Positions 13,101-20,990 of a stretch of 64,000 nucleotides of DNA are shown piece after piece (position 1 is the stretch's first letter; each line of letters starts with the position of its first letter). Under the pieces are notes generated by a model. It was not told the origin of the DNA. It saw only the letters and a program-made list of their open reading frames with translations, and searched no databases. Made by a program: the position numbers and the translations under genes. Source of the DNA: Oxyruncus cristatus (lineage: Eukaryota; Chordata; Aves; Passeriformes; Cotingidae); assembly GCA_013399855.1 (NCBI GenBank), contig VXAY01002132.1, positions 1,044,202 to 1,108,201 of the forward strand. Reading direction: 5' to 3'.

Positions 13101-14776
13101 GAGATGGGGTTGGAGCATTTTGCACTGGAAGGTGCTGTCCCAGGAGCTCCTGGCTGCTGCTGGGAGGGTGCAGGTTGATGTTTGCTCTCACTTGCTTTCT
13201 GTAATGCCACAGTGGTTTGGTGGAGCTTCCTGGAGGCACTGCCTGCTGTGAGCTGAGCCTTCTCCTGCCTCTCCTTCCCAGAGCACCTTGTGGTGCTGCT
13301 GGATCCACCCGGCCTTCTCTTTTGTCCCTGGCTGTAGTTCTACCACGCGTGCGACCAGCCGGGCATTGCAGTGATGTGCATCATGGACTACGACACCCTC
13401 CAGTACTGTGACTTCCTGGGCTCCGTGGTGTCCATCTGGGTGACCATCCTGTGCATGGCCCGGGTGAAGAAGATCCTGAAATACGTGAGTGTCAGGTGGC
13501 CCCGCGTGGCCCAGCCAGCCCTGAGCCAGCCAAGCCACGGGTGGCCACGCTGAGCCCTCTCACCTCTGTATGTTAATGACCAGCCCAGTGACAAAGCCTG
13601 TTTGTCACCCAGTGCCACCCTGATTTTTAAACCAGTGCGTTGTTCTGTCCCAGGTGTTTGGCTCGTGAACCTGCATGCTTGGAGGGACTGGGCCTGGAGG
13701 GAATGAGGTTTGGGGGAAAGGTTTGTGGGTTCTCTGGTTTCTCCATCTGAAGGTGTTTCTCCTGACTCTTGCATGGATGAAGGGCTGGGTGGCCAGGACA
13801 AGAGGTCCTCCCTGCCTCTGGCATGGCTGGCTGTGCCCTGGCAGCAGATGAGCTGCTGGTGGTAGTGGTGGTGTCTCTTTTCCAGGTCCTTTTCATCTTG
13901 GGGACTTTGTTAATTGCCATGTCCCTGCAGCTGGACCGCAGAGGGGTGTGGAACATGATGGGTCCCTGCCTCTTCGCCCTCGTTATCATGATTGCAGCGT
14001 GGGTAAGTGAGGGCAGCCAGGCAGGACCTGCTGCCCTTTGCTCCCCTGCAGAGAATGATGGTGGCAGAGCAGCCCCATTGCTCTAGCCCATCCACAGGCA
14101 TGGCTTGGTCACCTTGAAACACCCAGGTGGAAGGGGCAGGGCAAGGGATTCACGTTCCAGCACTTCACTAGCTGAGAAATGCCTTGGTTCTGGATCTCAG
14201 CACAGTCCAGTGAGTGCACACCTGGAGCTGCAGTGCTGTCCCAAAGCACTTGGCTGTTGCCCTGGCCAGGACCTTTGGCATCTGTGCTGGGCCTCAGTGC
14301 CACAGCTGGAGGGGGCCTTTTGCACACAAGAGAAGGGCCCAAGAAGGGGGGAGGCCGCATTTCTCAGGGGCAGCAGGCACACACTGTTGCTGGGAGGCTG
14401 GCAGATGCTCCGGGGTCAGGCAGCCCCTGCCTGAGCTTCTGCTTGGCTGCTCAACCCCTCTGTGCTCTGACCCCCCCAGGTTCACCACGGAACCAAACGC
14501 AGACACTGCTACCCCTCCTCGTGGAAGCGCTGGGTCTTCTACCTCCTCCCAGGGATCACCTTGGCTTTCACTGCCATCTCAGTGTATGCATTCATGGAAA
14601 CCAATGAGAACTACTACTACACCCACAGCATCTGGCACGTGCTGGTAGCCTGCAGTGTCGCTTTCCTGCTCCCTCCTCGGGACAAGCATAAGAAGCCCTG
14701 GGCTTGGTCCAAGAAGCTCACTTGTCGCTACCAGATCTGCCAGAATGACCGTGAGGAGCTCTATGCTGTGACCTGA
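4008..14776 (+). CDS. PGAP6: PGAP6 / TMEM8A, GPI-specific phospholipase (12 visible exons, lacks exon 1)
   Basis: Post-GPI-attachment-to-proteins 6, a multispanning membrane protein with phospholipase A2 activity on GPI anchors; it sheds proteins such as CRIPTO from the cell surface. Coding exons: 4008-4185, 5723-5930, 6014-6147, 6533-6798, 7889-8217, 8898-8991, 9511-9634, 10224-10360, 12202-12380, 13338-13484, 13886-14002, 14480-14776 (TGA at 14774). All junctions are GT-AG and all phases join. The spliced product has 736 residues. Residues 1-440 are an ectodomain with about eleven N-glycosylation sequons. Residues 445-499 hold an EGF-like module (FSDCGPYGQC, CSCKAGWGGWSC). A TMEM8/CREST-type multi-pass domain follows, with FYHACD (His553, Asp556) and HSIWH (His687, His691), the expected metal-hydrolase residues, intact. 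The C-terminus NDREELYAVT matches the vertebrate family. Only the signal-peptide exon is missing. Residue numbers count from the first visible residue. Confidence 0.96.
5723..5930 (+). CDS. PGAP6: PGAP6 exon 3: ectodomain
   Basis: It follows TCTCTCACAG and ends before GTGAGG. It encodes about residues 60-129, including GAPPVINPLGTRFP, a family-conserved block. Four N-glycosylation sequons (NAT, NIS, NTT, NVT) lie close together. Leaves in phase 0. Confidence 0.95.
6014..6147 (+). CDS. PGAP6: PGAP6 exon 4: ectodomain
   Basis: The acceptor is CCTCCTGCAG and the donor GTGAGT at 6148. It encodes about residues 130-174, beginning GFSTPCPYMFQADMF. It ends with two bases (AA) of a Lys codon completed by the next exon. 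Confidence 0.93.
6533..6798 (+). CDS. PGAP6: PGAP6 exon 5: ectodomain
   Basis: The acceptor is CTCCCGCAG and the donor GTGGGA at 6799. It encodes about residues 174-263, including VFVPKHAAGMQFQLRSC, ITLPQSFQKILTCTG and PPWEKWLQ, blocks that match vertebrate TMEM8A. Two sequons (NCS, NAS) are present. Confidence 0.95.
7889..8217 (+). CDS. PGAP6: PGAP6 exon 6: ectodomain with low-complexity linker
   Basis: The acceptor is GCCTTACAG and the donor GTGCGG at 8218. It encodes about residues 263-372. The first half is a divergent Ala/Gly/Ser-rich linker with sequons NQS and NTS. The second half is conserved: REDLDVVSVRY and LNTGMDSGGSLVVSLLLNK. The linker is the least conserved part of the protein, as in mammals. 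Confidence 0.94.
8898..8991 (+). CDS. PGAP6: PGAP6 exon 7: ectodomain
   Basis: The acceptor is TTTGCACAG and the donor GTAGGA at 8992. It encodes about residues 373-404 (NATVVGCVSAASPVLSLNAT), with three sequons (NAT, NAT, NCS). Leaves with one base of an Ala codon. Confidence 0.93.
9511..9634 (+). CDS. PGAP6: PGAP6 exon 8: ectodomain
   Basis: The acceptor is TTTTCTTCCAG and the donor GTGAGT at 9635. It encodes about residues 404-445, including FSQGYPLSVS and PQTDDWFLSLQLLCPKG, which match the family. It ends with GG of a Gly codon. Confidence 0.94.
10224..10360 (+). CDS. PGAP6: PGAP6 exon 9: EGF-like module
   Basis: The acceptor is TCCTTGCAG and the donor GTGAGT at 10361. It encodes about residues 445-491, with the cysteine-rich run CFSDCGPYGQC and CSCKAG that opens the EGF-like module. 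The module is completed by GWGGWSC in the next exon. Confidence 0.95.
11645..11715 (+). repeat. Probable degraded CR1 fragment
   Basis: A short stretch in PGAP6 intron 9 ('ggagatcttaaaaagtc', 'acaaggcccagagcagcctg') resembles the CR1 sense segment near its 3' end. It is short and diverged, so the call is tentative. Confidence 0.45.
12202..12380 (+). CDS. PGAP6: PGAP6 exon 10: end of EGF module and first TM helices
   Basis: The acceptor is CTCCGCAG and the donor GTAGGG at 12381. It encodes residues 491-550. After GWGGWSC, a hydrophobic helix runs from about 511 to 532 (LATFLLTLSNLMFLPAIAV), followed by VEASVYTYTMFFST. Ser519 in LSN is a candidate for the conserved CREST-family serine. Confidence 0.95.
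12541..13022 (-). repeat. CR1 retroposon fragment in PGAP6 intron 10
   Basis: About 480 bases of antisense CR1. It begins TCATGGAATCG, then 'ggttggaatggacctta', 'agatcatccagtcccaacc', 'ggggcatccacagcctc' and 'cttctctggacttgttcc'. It ends about 315 bases before the acceptor of the exon at 13338. It is a non-coding 3' fragment. Confidence 0.93.
13338..13484 (+). CDS. PGAP6: PGAP6 exon 11: catalytic His/Asp segment
   Basis: The acceptor is GGCTGTAG and the donor GTGAGT at 13485. It encodes residues 551-599. FYHACDQPG supplies His553 and Asp556, two of the residues expected at the CREST hydrolase centre. DTLQYCDFLGS and a helix ending ILCMARVKKILKY follow. Confidence 0.95.
13886..14002 (+). CDS. 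PGAP6: PGAP6 exon 12: TM helices
   Basis: The acceptor is CTTTTCCAG and the donor GTAAGT at 14003. It encodes residues 600-638: two hydrophobic stretches (LFILGTLLIAMSLQ and CLFALVIMIAAW) separated by LDRRGVWNMMGP. Phase 0 at both ends. Confidence 0.95.
14480..14776 (+). CDS. PGAP6: PGAP6 exon 13: last exon with HxxxH motif and stop
   Basis: The acceptor is CCCCCCCAG and the stop TGA is at 14774-14776. It encodes residues 639-736. A hydrophobic helix follows SSWKRWVFYLLPG. Then YYYTHSIWH supplies the last two histidines (687, 691) of the predicted hydrolase site, followed by a final helix and the cytosolic tail CRYQICQNDREELYAVT. Confidence 0.96.
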   Translation, partial: VHHGTKRRHCYPSSWKRWVFYLLPGITLAFTAISVYAFMETNENYYYTHSIWHVLVACSVAFLLPPRDKHKKPWAWSKKLTCRYQICQNDREELYAVT

Positions 14777-16396
14777 CCTGCCCAGCTCCCTCTCGTGGGG
14801 GTGGAGGGCTGGGGAAGCCGCTCTTTGCCTGGGCTGCCCCTCGCACATGGTCAATCCTCTTACTGCTCATCCCCTAGCCTGGAGGGCCCAGTGTGGACCG
14901 GGTTTAAAGGTGAAGATGGTGGGCTGGTCTTGTGGAGGCAAGTTTGAGGCCACCTCTGCTTTTCTGCTGGGATGGGACAGGCTCTTCATGGTTCCAGATC
15001 AAGGAATAGCCTGTCCCCCACCTCCCCATGGCCCTGGGGGAAATCGCCAAGCCTTTTTCCCCCCCTGCTGCATCCATGAGGCTTGGGCTTTGCCCACCCT
15101 GAGCTGAAGCCAAGGCTTTGGCTGCTGGGCTCTTCTCTGTTACCCCTGTCCTGGGAGAGACCTGTGGGCAGGGGCTTCCCCTGCCATCCTGCAGTCAGCA
15201 TTTGAACCTGTGAGAAGTTCTTCTGATCTGGGGGACAAATGCTGCTGTGTGCCCTTGGTGCTGATGGGGAGGGAGGGAGCTGATCTCTGGGAGTGCTGGG
15301 CCCTTGGCCTCAGCCTCCACAGGGGTCTGGAGCCTCTCTCCCTGTGAAACAGGTGCTGCTGCTCTTACCTGGTCCTGATTCTGGGGGGGGAAGAATGAGG
15401 CTGGGACTTGGGCCCTGGATTCAGGATCAGACTTGGCAGGAATGTGAAAAACCCCATGTGGGGGCATGCAAGAGATAGCAGCAGCATCTCAGCATCACAG
15501 CCAGAGCTGTGAAACCTGCAGCAGTGCAGGGTTTAGTCTAAGTTTAACTTGAGCTCTGTAAGGAGCCAGGCTGCCGGTGTTCAGGGATTCACTGTTTTCC
15601 TCCTTTTTGGGGGCTTTGGCGTGGGCAGAGCTCTGTCTGGGTGGTCCAGGATGGTGCCTGAGCTGTACAGGCCCTGCTCCTCCAGCCTGCTGTGCCTCAG
15701 AGGCTGGATGTGCTGCAGAGTCCTGGCTGACCGAGGCCACAGCAGTGTCCCACCCTAGCCAGGAGCATCACCATGGTCTCCCCAGGTGGCCACGGTCTCC
15801 TTTGCAGCATCTGTCTCACCTTAGCCTTACTTTAGGGCACGCAGAAAGCAAGGGCAGATGCTTGGCAACCAGGGAAGTTGTCTTTGCCCATTCTTAATCT
15901 ACAGAAAAGGGCTCAAATCCATCGTTCCTTGCTGGTTTCATTCCAGCTGTGTTTGTTCTGGTGTGTGCTGCTGGGAGCCCCTCAGGTGGCTTTGGAGAGG
16001 AAAGAGCTGCTAATGAAGGATTTGCCTCCTCGGGGTTATTTCTTTGCTTTGAAGAGCGCCCAGCTCAGCTCTGCACTTTATCCCTCTGCCTCCCCTTCCT
16101 CTGCAAACTCCCACTTTTAAGGCAGACGCAGGACAAGCAGAGGACGCTTGTCTGCACCCAGCAGTGTCACCCCCCATCACCACCCATGTCCCCCATCTTT
16201 CATTTGCTGCTGCCATCCAGGACAGCACGGCAGGAGGGGGGATGTGGGACCCTCAGGGCTTCCTCCAACTTTGACCACTTTTTGGCACTTTTTTCCTCCC
16301 TGTCTTGGTTTGCACAGCGGCGCTGTGGCCCCAGCACTGTGGAGGCGACCGCCGCTCCTTCACAGCCGTGCCGTCCGTGCCAGGCCGCCAGGGTGG

Positions 16397-16851
16397 CCTG
16401 TGGGCCACCAGTGTGACCTGGGTGTGCTGCCAGTGTGACCCAGGTGCCACTGGTGTGACATGGGTGTTGTTGGTGTGACCCAGGTGCCACCAGTGTGGCT
16501 GTGTGCTGCCAGTGTGACCCAGGTTCCACTGGTGTGACCTGCGTGCCACCAGTGTGACCCAGCAGCTACCACTGTGATCTGGGCACTGCTGATGTGACCC
16601 GGGTGCTGCCAGTGGGACCTGGGTGCCACTAGCAGGGCCAGGATGCTGCCAGTGTGACCCAGGTGCCACCAGTGTGACCTGGATGCTGTCAATGTGACCT
16701 GGGCACCACCAGTGTGACCTGGGTGCTGACAATGTGACCTGGGCACCACCAGTGTGACCTGGGTGCTGCAGGTGTGACCCAGGTGCCACCAGTGTGGGTG
16801 TGTGCTGCCAGGGTGACCTGATGCCACTGGTGTGGCCGAGTGTCACTGGTT
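16397..16851. repeat. Minisatellite, ~20-bp unit, about 23 copies
   Basis: Imperfect tandem array of a 20-base unit close to AGTGTGACCTGGGTGCCACC, with variants (CCAGG/CTGGG; TGCTGCC/TGCCACC). Between about 16684 and 16765 two neighbouring 40-base double units are nearly identical, so there is a 40-base higher-order period. Almost every unit carries TGACCY, the complement of RGGTCA. It lies in the presumed PGAP6 3' UTR. Long open frames on the - strand here are a by-product of the repeat. Confidence 0.9.
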
Positions 16852-17189
16852 ACCATAGAAAGCAATAATTCCTCATTGGGCCTTTCCCTTCAGGGATTTC
16901 CGTGCTGGAAGCAAGAGAAGCTTTGGGGTGAGAAATCCCACTGACACGATTGTTTATTTTGTGTTTGATTGTTCGTTCTGCTTTGTCCCCCCACTGCTGG
17001 CCTGGCCCAAGCTTGGGTTGGTACCTGTAGGGGAAGGATGGGTGTTAATTATTCTAGGTAAAATCTGAGCAAATTCCTGTGTCTGGGGGAAAAAAAGAAA
17101 AGAAAAAAAAAAGGTTATTTTTTTTCTTTGCTGTTAATACCTGTGATTATTTTATACAGTAAATTTTAAAGCTTACAGTTTTATAATTT

Positions 17190-17195
17190 AATAAA
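17190..17195 (+). terminator. PGAP6: PGAP6 poly(A) signal AATAAA
   Basis: Canonical AATAAA in an AT-rich context, followed by GT-rich sequence (GGTGACGGTATTTG, GTGGTGG) fitting a downstream element. Cleavage is expected at about 17205-17220. Confidence 0.8.
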
Positions 17196-17233
17196 GGTGA
17201 CGGTATTTGCGGGCAGGCACGTGGTGGCTGCAG

Positions 17234-17403
17234 TCACAGAATCACAGATCTACTGGGGTTGAAAGGGACCTCTGGAGATCATCCAGTTCAACCTGGAGCA
17301 GGTGACACAGGAACGAGTCCAGGTGGGTTTGGAATGTCTTCCACGCCCTGCCTGGGCACCTGTCCCAGTGCTCTGTCACCCCCAAATGTGACTAAGTTCT
17401 TCT
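17234..17403 (-). repeat. CR1 fragment (first of three adjacent copies)
   Basis: Starts CACAGAATCACAGATC and continues 'gttgaaagggacctctgg', then 'ggagcaggtgacacaggaac'. Antisense CR1 directly after the PGAP6 poly(A) site. Confidence 0.9.
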
Positions 17404-17404
17404 G

Positions 17405-17605
17405 CACAGAATCACAGAATTATTAGGGTTGGAACGGAACTCTGGAGATGATCCAGTCCCACCCCCCTGCCCAGGCAGTGTCACCTGGAGCAGGTGACAC
17501 AGGAACACATCCAGGTGGGTTTGGGATGGTTTTAGAGGCTGACATTCCACGCCCTCCCTGGGCAGCTGTCCCAGTGCTCTGACACCCTCAGCGTGAAGAA
17601 GTTCT
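17405..17605 (-). repeat. CR1 fragment (second adjacent copy)
   Basis: Starts CACAGAATCACAGAATTATT and repeats the order of the preceding copy ('ggagcaggtgacacaggaac', 'ccaggtgggttt'). It is a second, diverged copy of the same CR1 region. Confidence 0.9.
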
Positions 17606-17932
17606 GCACAGAATCACTGAATATCCTGAGCTGGGAGGGACCCACAGGGATCATCAAATCCAGCTCCTGGCTCAGCACAGGACAGCCCAACAATCCCACC
17701 CTGTCCCTGACAGCCTTGTCCGAAAACTTCTTGACCTCTTGGTAGCTTTAGAACTGCACTAAAACATTCACAGCAGCAGCTGTTGAGCCTGGAGGAGGCT
17801 GAGGGGAGACCGACTCAGACCGTTGCCCTGCGGAGCCTGTTCAGTACCCGACCACCATCCGGGAGAAAGAACCTTCCCCTGATATCCGACCCAACCTCCC
17901 CGACACAGCTCCAGGCCGTCCCCACGAGCGTG
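17606..17932 (-). repeat. CR1 fragment (third copy, possibly composite)
   Basis: Starts TGCACAGAATCACTGAATAT, with 'gagctgggagggaccc' and 'ccctgacagccttgtcc', of a different CR1 type from the two before it. About 17740-17815 does not run smoothly; CR1-like sequence resumes ('gagcctgttcagtacccgacc', 'ccctgatatccgaccc'). An internal rearrangement is likely. It ends about 210 bases before the MRPL28 start codon, against the promoter. Confidence 0.8.
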
Positions 17933-17984
17933 CTGAGCTGCAACTCATGTGTTGTAGCTCAGCCCATCGCTCGTCCTGTCCCTG

Positions 17985-18530
17985 GGCTCCCCAGGGCGCC
18001 ATCCCCCCGCACCGACCAGGCGAAACGCGGGCGCGGCGCGGCCCTTCGCGGCCGCCGTCGCCCCACCCGCGGCAGCGGGGCGGAAGCGGAAGCGGCGGAG
18101 CCGGTGGTGGGTCCCGGTGGTCGGTGCCGGGTCCGGGGGCGATGCCGCTGCACCGGTTCCCGCCGCGGCTCTGGCCGGCGATGCGGCTGCGGGAGGGCAT
18201 CTGCGCGCGGCTGCCGCAGCACTACCTGGCCTCGCTGCAGGACGACACGCCGCCCACGCCGGTGCACTGGCGGCCGCACGACGAGCGCTACCGGCGCAAC
18301 CCGCGCACCGGGGCCCGCGAGCGCGTGCAGGACGTGCCGGTGCCCGTGTACTTCCCGCCCGCCGCCGACCAGGGGCTGTGGGGCGGGGAGGGCTGGGTGC
18401 GCGGCTTCCGATATGCGCGGAACGACAAGGTGAGCGCCGGGCTGGGGTCACCGGGGCCGCGGGGGGGGAGCGGGAGAACGGCCCCGTCCCTGACGGCCCG
18501 GCCGTGCCCAGCTCTCCACCAGGCTGCCCA
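17985..18530 (+). promoter_or_regulatory. MRPL28: MRPL28 CpG-island promoter
   Basis: Very GC-rich, CpG-dense segment spanning the upstream region, exon 1 and intron 1 of MRPL28. No TATA box is seen. Two abutting ETS-type sites (CGGAAGCGGAAG at 18081-18092) lie about 50 bases before the ATG. ETS-family GABP/NRF-2 sites are common in promoters of nuclear genes for mitochondrial ribosomal and respiratory proteins. The start site itself is not placed. Confidence 0.75.
18142..18429 (+). CDS. MRPL28: MRPL28 exon 1
   Basis: ATG to donor GTGAGC at 18430; residues 1-96, ending GFRYARNDK. Codons are extremely GC-rich at third positions because the exon lies inside the CpG island; the later exons 4 and 5 have much lower GC. 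Confidence 0.96.
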
Positions 18531-20652
18531 AGACGTGGAAGCCGCAGCTGTTCGAGCGGCAGTTCTACAGCGAGATCCTGGACGCCACGCTGACCATCAC
18601 CGTCACCATGCGCACCCTCGACCTCATCGACGCCGCCTTCGGCTTCGACTTCTACATCCTCAAGGTGTGCAAAGGCTCCCGGTGTAGGTGGTGGGGCTGT
18701 GCCCACCTGCCCTTGCGGGCTGGGGGTGGTGGAACAGAGTCTGAATGTCCCGAGCTGGGAGGGACCCACAAGGACCATCCAGTTCAACTCCTGGCTCTGT
18801 GCAGACACCCAAACAATCCCACCCTCTTCCTGAGAGCGTTGTCCAAACACTCCTTGAGCACTGCCAGCCTTGGGGCCGTACCCACTGCCCTGGGGAGCCT
18901 GGTCAGTGCCCCACCACTCTCTGGGGGAAGAAGCTGTTCCTGAGATCCAACCTGACCCTGCCCTGGCACAGCTCCAGCCCTTCCCTCGGGTCCTGGCACT
19001 GCTCACACAGAGCAGAGATCGGAGCTGCCTCTCCCCACTGCCCCTTCTGAGGAAGCTGCAGAGGAGTGATGGACTAAACTAAAACACATGAAGTTCCACC
19101 TCAACATACTTGTGGAGATGGCTCAAAGTTGTGTCAGGAGGTTGGGTTGGATATCAGGGAAAGGTTCTTCACCCAGAGGGTGGTTGGATGCTGGAACAGG
19201 CTCTGCAGGGTAGTGGGCTGAGTGGTCTCGCCTCAGTCCCCTCCAGGTTGAACAGCTGCTGCTGTTAGTGTTTTAGTGCTGGCCTAAAGCTCCCAGCCTT
19301 TAATACCTTTTTGGCTGGAGCCCTTGATATTAAAAACCAGAACCATGATCAAAGTGGCTCCAGAACAAACCCAGCGGATCTTTCCCCTCTCACAGCATGT
19401 GTCCTGAGCACCTCTGCAGTGCACAGATAACCTTCCCATGCTGTCTGAGTGCTGGCAGACCGGTGTGTGCCCTCTCAGCTGGTCCCTGGGTGCAGTTTGA
19501 CTCCAGGTCTCTTTCCCCAGACCCCCAAAGCCGACATGTGCTCAAAGCTGGGGATGGACCTGAAGCGGACGATGCTGCTGCGCCTGGCACGGAGGGATCC
19601 CAGCCTGCATCCCAACGATCCAGCCAAGAGAGAGGCCATCTATGACAAGTACAAGGTAAGTGTCTGGCCTGCAGTGCCTGCCCTGAGGTTTGTCCAGGCT
19701 GGTGGTGCCCCAATCACCACCGGTGTTGGTGCTCCAGGGTATGGGCAGAGTAACACCACCAGCACCCACAGTCCTTGGAGCTGTGCTGAGAAATAGCCCC
19801 AGAACTACCCAAAAGAGAGCTGCAACTGCAGATCAGATAAAGCAGGACTTCTGCTAAGGAAAGAGGAGAGCAGGGAAGTGGGCTTTGGTTGCCAGAAATG
19901 AGGGAAGAGTGTTGTAAGATTTGTCTATAGTAATGTTCTTACTGGATCACCTTTATGTCCTGGGCATAGAGAGGATTTGTATCTTGGTCACCTGCAAAGA
20001 TTGTACCACCTGCTCCTCCTTTTACCACAGGAATTTGTGATCCCAGAAGAGGAAGCTGAATGGGTTGGCTTGAGTTTGGAAGAAGCCATAGAAAAACAGA
20101 GGCTCCTGGAAAAAAAGGTGAGTTCCTGAGGCAGTGCTCAGCACTGAGGTGTTGTGGCTGCACATCCAGCTGAGCTGACAGCCTGAGCATTCCTGAGCCA
20201 CAAACCCTGTGGGACTCCAGCTTCATCAGGGATATGTTCACCCACGTGCTTCAGGACAGCTCTGATGTGGGCAACGAGGGGAGGGAGGGAAGCTTTTCAG
20301 AAGGAGAGGGATCCCTGGGAGCTACTGATGTTTGTCATGTGCTGTCGCGACTGGGGAAGCTGCTGAATATCCCACACAGCTGCCTGTCATCTCTGAGGGA
20401 GGGCTAGAGAGCTGAGCAGCAGCTGTGGCTGGAGGATCAGCCAGTGAAAAAAGCCTGGTCACATCTTCCTCTGGTTTTACCTGTCAGCGCTCCCTGGCCT
20501 CCCCACTGCACTGCACCCCTTGCTGCTGCTCAGGCTCACTCCTTCTCAGTGGTGTCTCCTCTGCTCTGTTGCAGGACCCTGTCCCACTCTTCAAGGTGTA
20601 TGCTGAGGAGCTTGTCAACCAACTGAAAGAACAGGCAGCCCAGAAACAGTAG
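18142..20652 (+). CDS. MRPL28: MRPL28, mitochondrial large-subunit ribosomal protein bL28m (complete, 5 exons)
   Basis: Component of the mitochondrial 39S subunit, encoded in the nucleus and imported. Exons: 18142-18429, 18512-18664, 19521-19655, 20031-20117, 20575-20652 (TAG at 20650). Every intron is GT-AG and in phase 0. The product has 246 residues; the human protein has 256. The start [20 protein letters not shown] aligns with the mammalian start. The ATG has G at -3. The N-terminus is rich in Arg and Leu and lacks acidic residues until Glu18, as expected for an import signal. Conserved blocks are [75 protein letters not shown] and [20 protein letters not shown]. The C-terminal tail is about ten residues shorter than in human. 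It lies about 950 bases after the PGAP6 poly(A) signal, same strand. Confidence 0.97.
18512..18664 (+). CDS. MRPL28: MRPL28 exon 2
   Basis: Acceptor GTGCCCAG; donor GTGTGC, a weak donor. Residues 97-147, with [16 protein letters not shown] and [20 protein letters not shown]. Confidence 0.96.
18734..19064 (-). repeat. CR1 fragment in MRPL28 intron 2
   Basis: Antisense CR1: 'gagctgggagggacccac', 'ccaaacaatcccaccctc', 'gccctggggagcctgg' and 'gagatcggagctgcctc'. It makes up much of intron 2. Confidence 0.9.
19066..19262 (+). repeat. CR1 fragment, opposite orientation
   Basis: Sense CR1 ('gaagttccacctcaacat', 'ggttggatatcagggaaagg', 'ttcacccagagggtggttgg') immediately follows the antisense copy, so the two fragments form a tail-to-tail inverted pair inside the intron. 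Confidence 0.8.
19521..19655 (+). CDS. MRPL28: MRPL28 exon 3
   Basis: Acceptor CTTTCCCCAG; donor GTAAGT. Residues 148-192, with [19 protein letters not shown] and REAIYDKYK. Confidence 0.96.
20031..20117 (+). CDS. MRPL28: MRPL28 exon 4
   Basis: Acceptor TTTACCACAG; donor GTGAGT. Residues 193-221, an acidic, helix-prone segment ([20 protein letters not shown]) conserved in vertebrates. Confidence 0.96.
20575..20652 (+). CDS. MRPL28: MRPL28 exon 5 and stop
   Basis: Acceptor CTGTTGCAG. Residues 222-246: [20 protein letters not shown] and AAQKQ, then TAG at 20650-20652. Confidence 0.96.
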   Translation, partial: DPVPLFKVYAEELVNQLKEQAAQKQ

Positions 20653-20990
20653 AAGAAAACAAACTTTTGGAGCAGAACCCCTGCTGTGGATGGAGCTGTG
20701 GGGTTCAGTGGGTCTGCTGTCTGAACCACATTGGTGGGGAGGGGGCCACGTGAAGGGTGTGCCCAGGAGCAAGTTATTGAAGTCTCATGACAGCCTAATT
20801 TCAGTGAGGCCCTGCTCCTGTGGACTGAGGAAGGAGTTTCTGTGCCGTGGCCTCAGAGAGCGTTCCTGTCAGACTGACTTAGTGTGGGGTTTTTGCCTGT
20901 ACAAGCAGTTGGCTGCTGTTGAGAGCTTGATCATGGTATAAAATGAAATATATTTTAGGAATATCAGTAAACTTTTCTAACTTTTCTCTG
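20653..20990 (+). other. MRPL28: MRPL28 3' untranslated region
   Basis: Stop codon to the end of an AT-rich patch. No AATAAA is present. The variant AGTAAA at 20966-20971, followed by T-rich sequence, is the best poly(A) signal candidate. Nothing else is seen here. Confidence 0.55.
20966..20971 (+). terminator. MRPL28: Candidate MRPL28 poly(A) signal (AGTAAA)
   Basis: AGTAAA is one of the commoner variants of AATAAA. It sits about 315 bases after the stop, in the only AT-rich stretch there. Confidence 0.5.

Larger units (their letters stand above)
14777..17210 (+). other. PGAP6: PGAP6 3' untranslated region
   Basis: From the stop codon to just past the only AATAAA seen in this stretch. No other gene is visible. 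The last ~300 bases turn AT-rich (poly-A and poly-T runs at about 17083-17130), typical of a 3' UTR end. The segment contains a minisatellite (16397-16851). The UTR of about 2.4 kb is long; an earlier, non-canonical cleavage site before the minisatellite cannot be excluded. Confidence 0.65.

Noticed and set aside
16253..16846. Repetitive - strand frame rich in Gly-His-Thr and Ala-Pro-Gly-Ser
   Set aside because: It is the translation of the 20-bp minisatellite, not a gene.
17945..19006. 353-codon - strand frame opposite MRPL28
   Set aside because: Shadow of the GC-rich MRPL28 exons and the CR1 in intron 2; Arg/Ala/Pro-rich with no homology.
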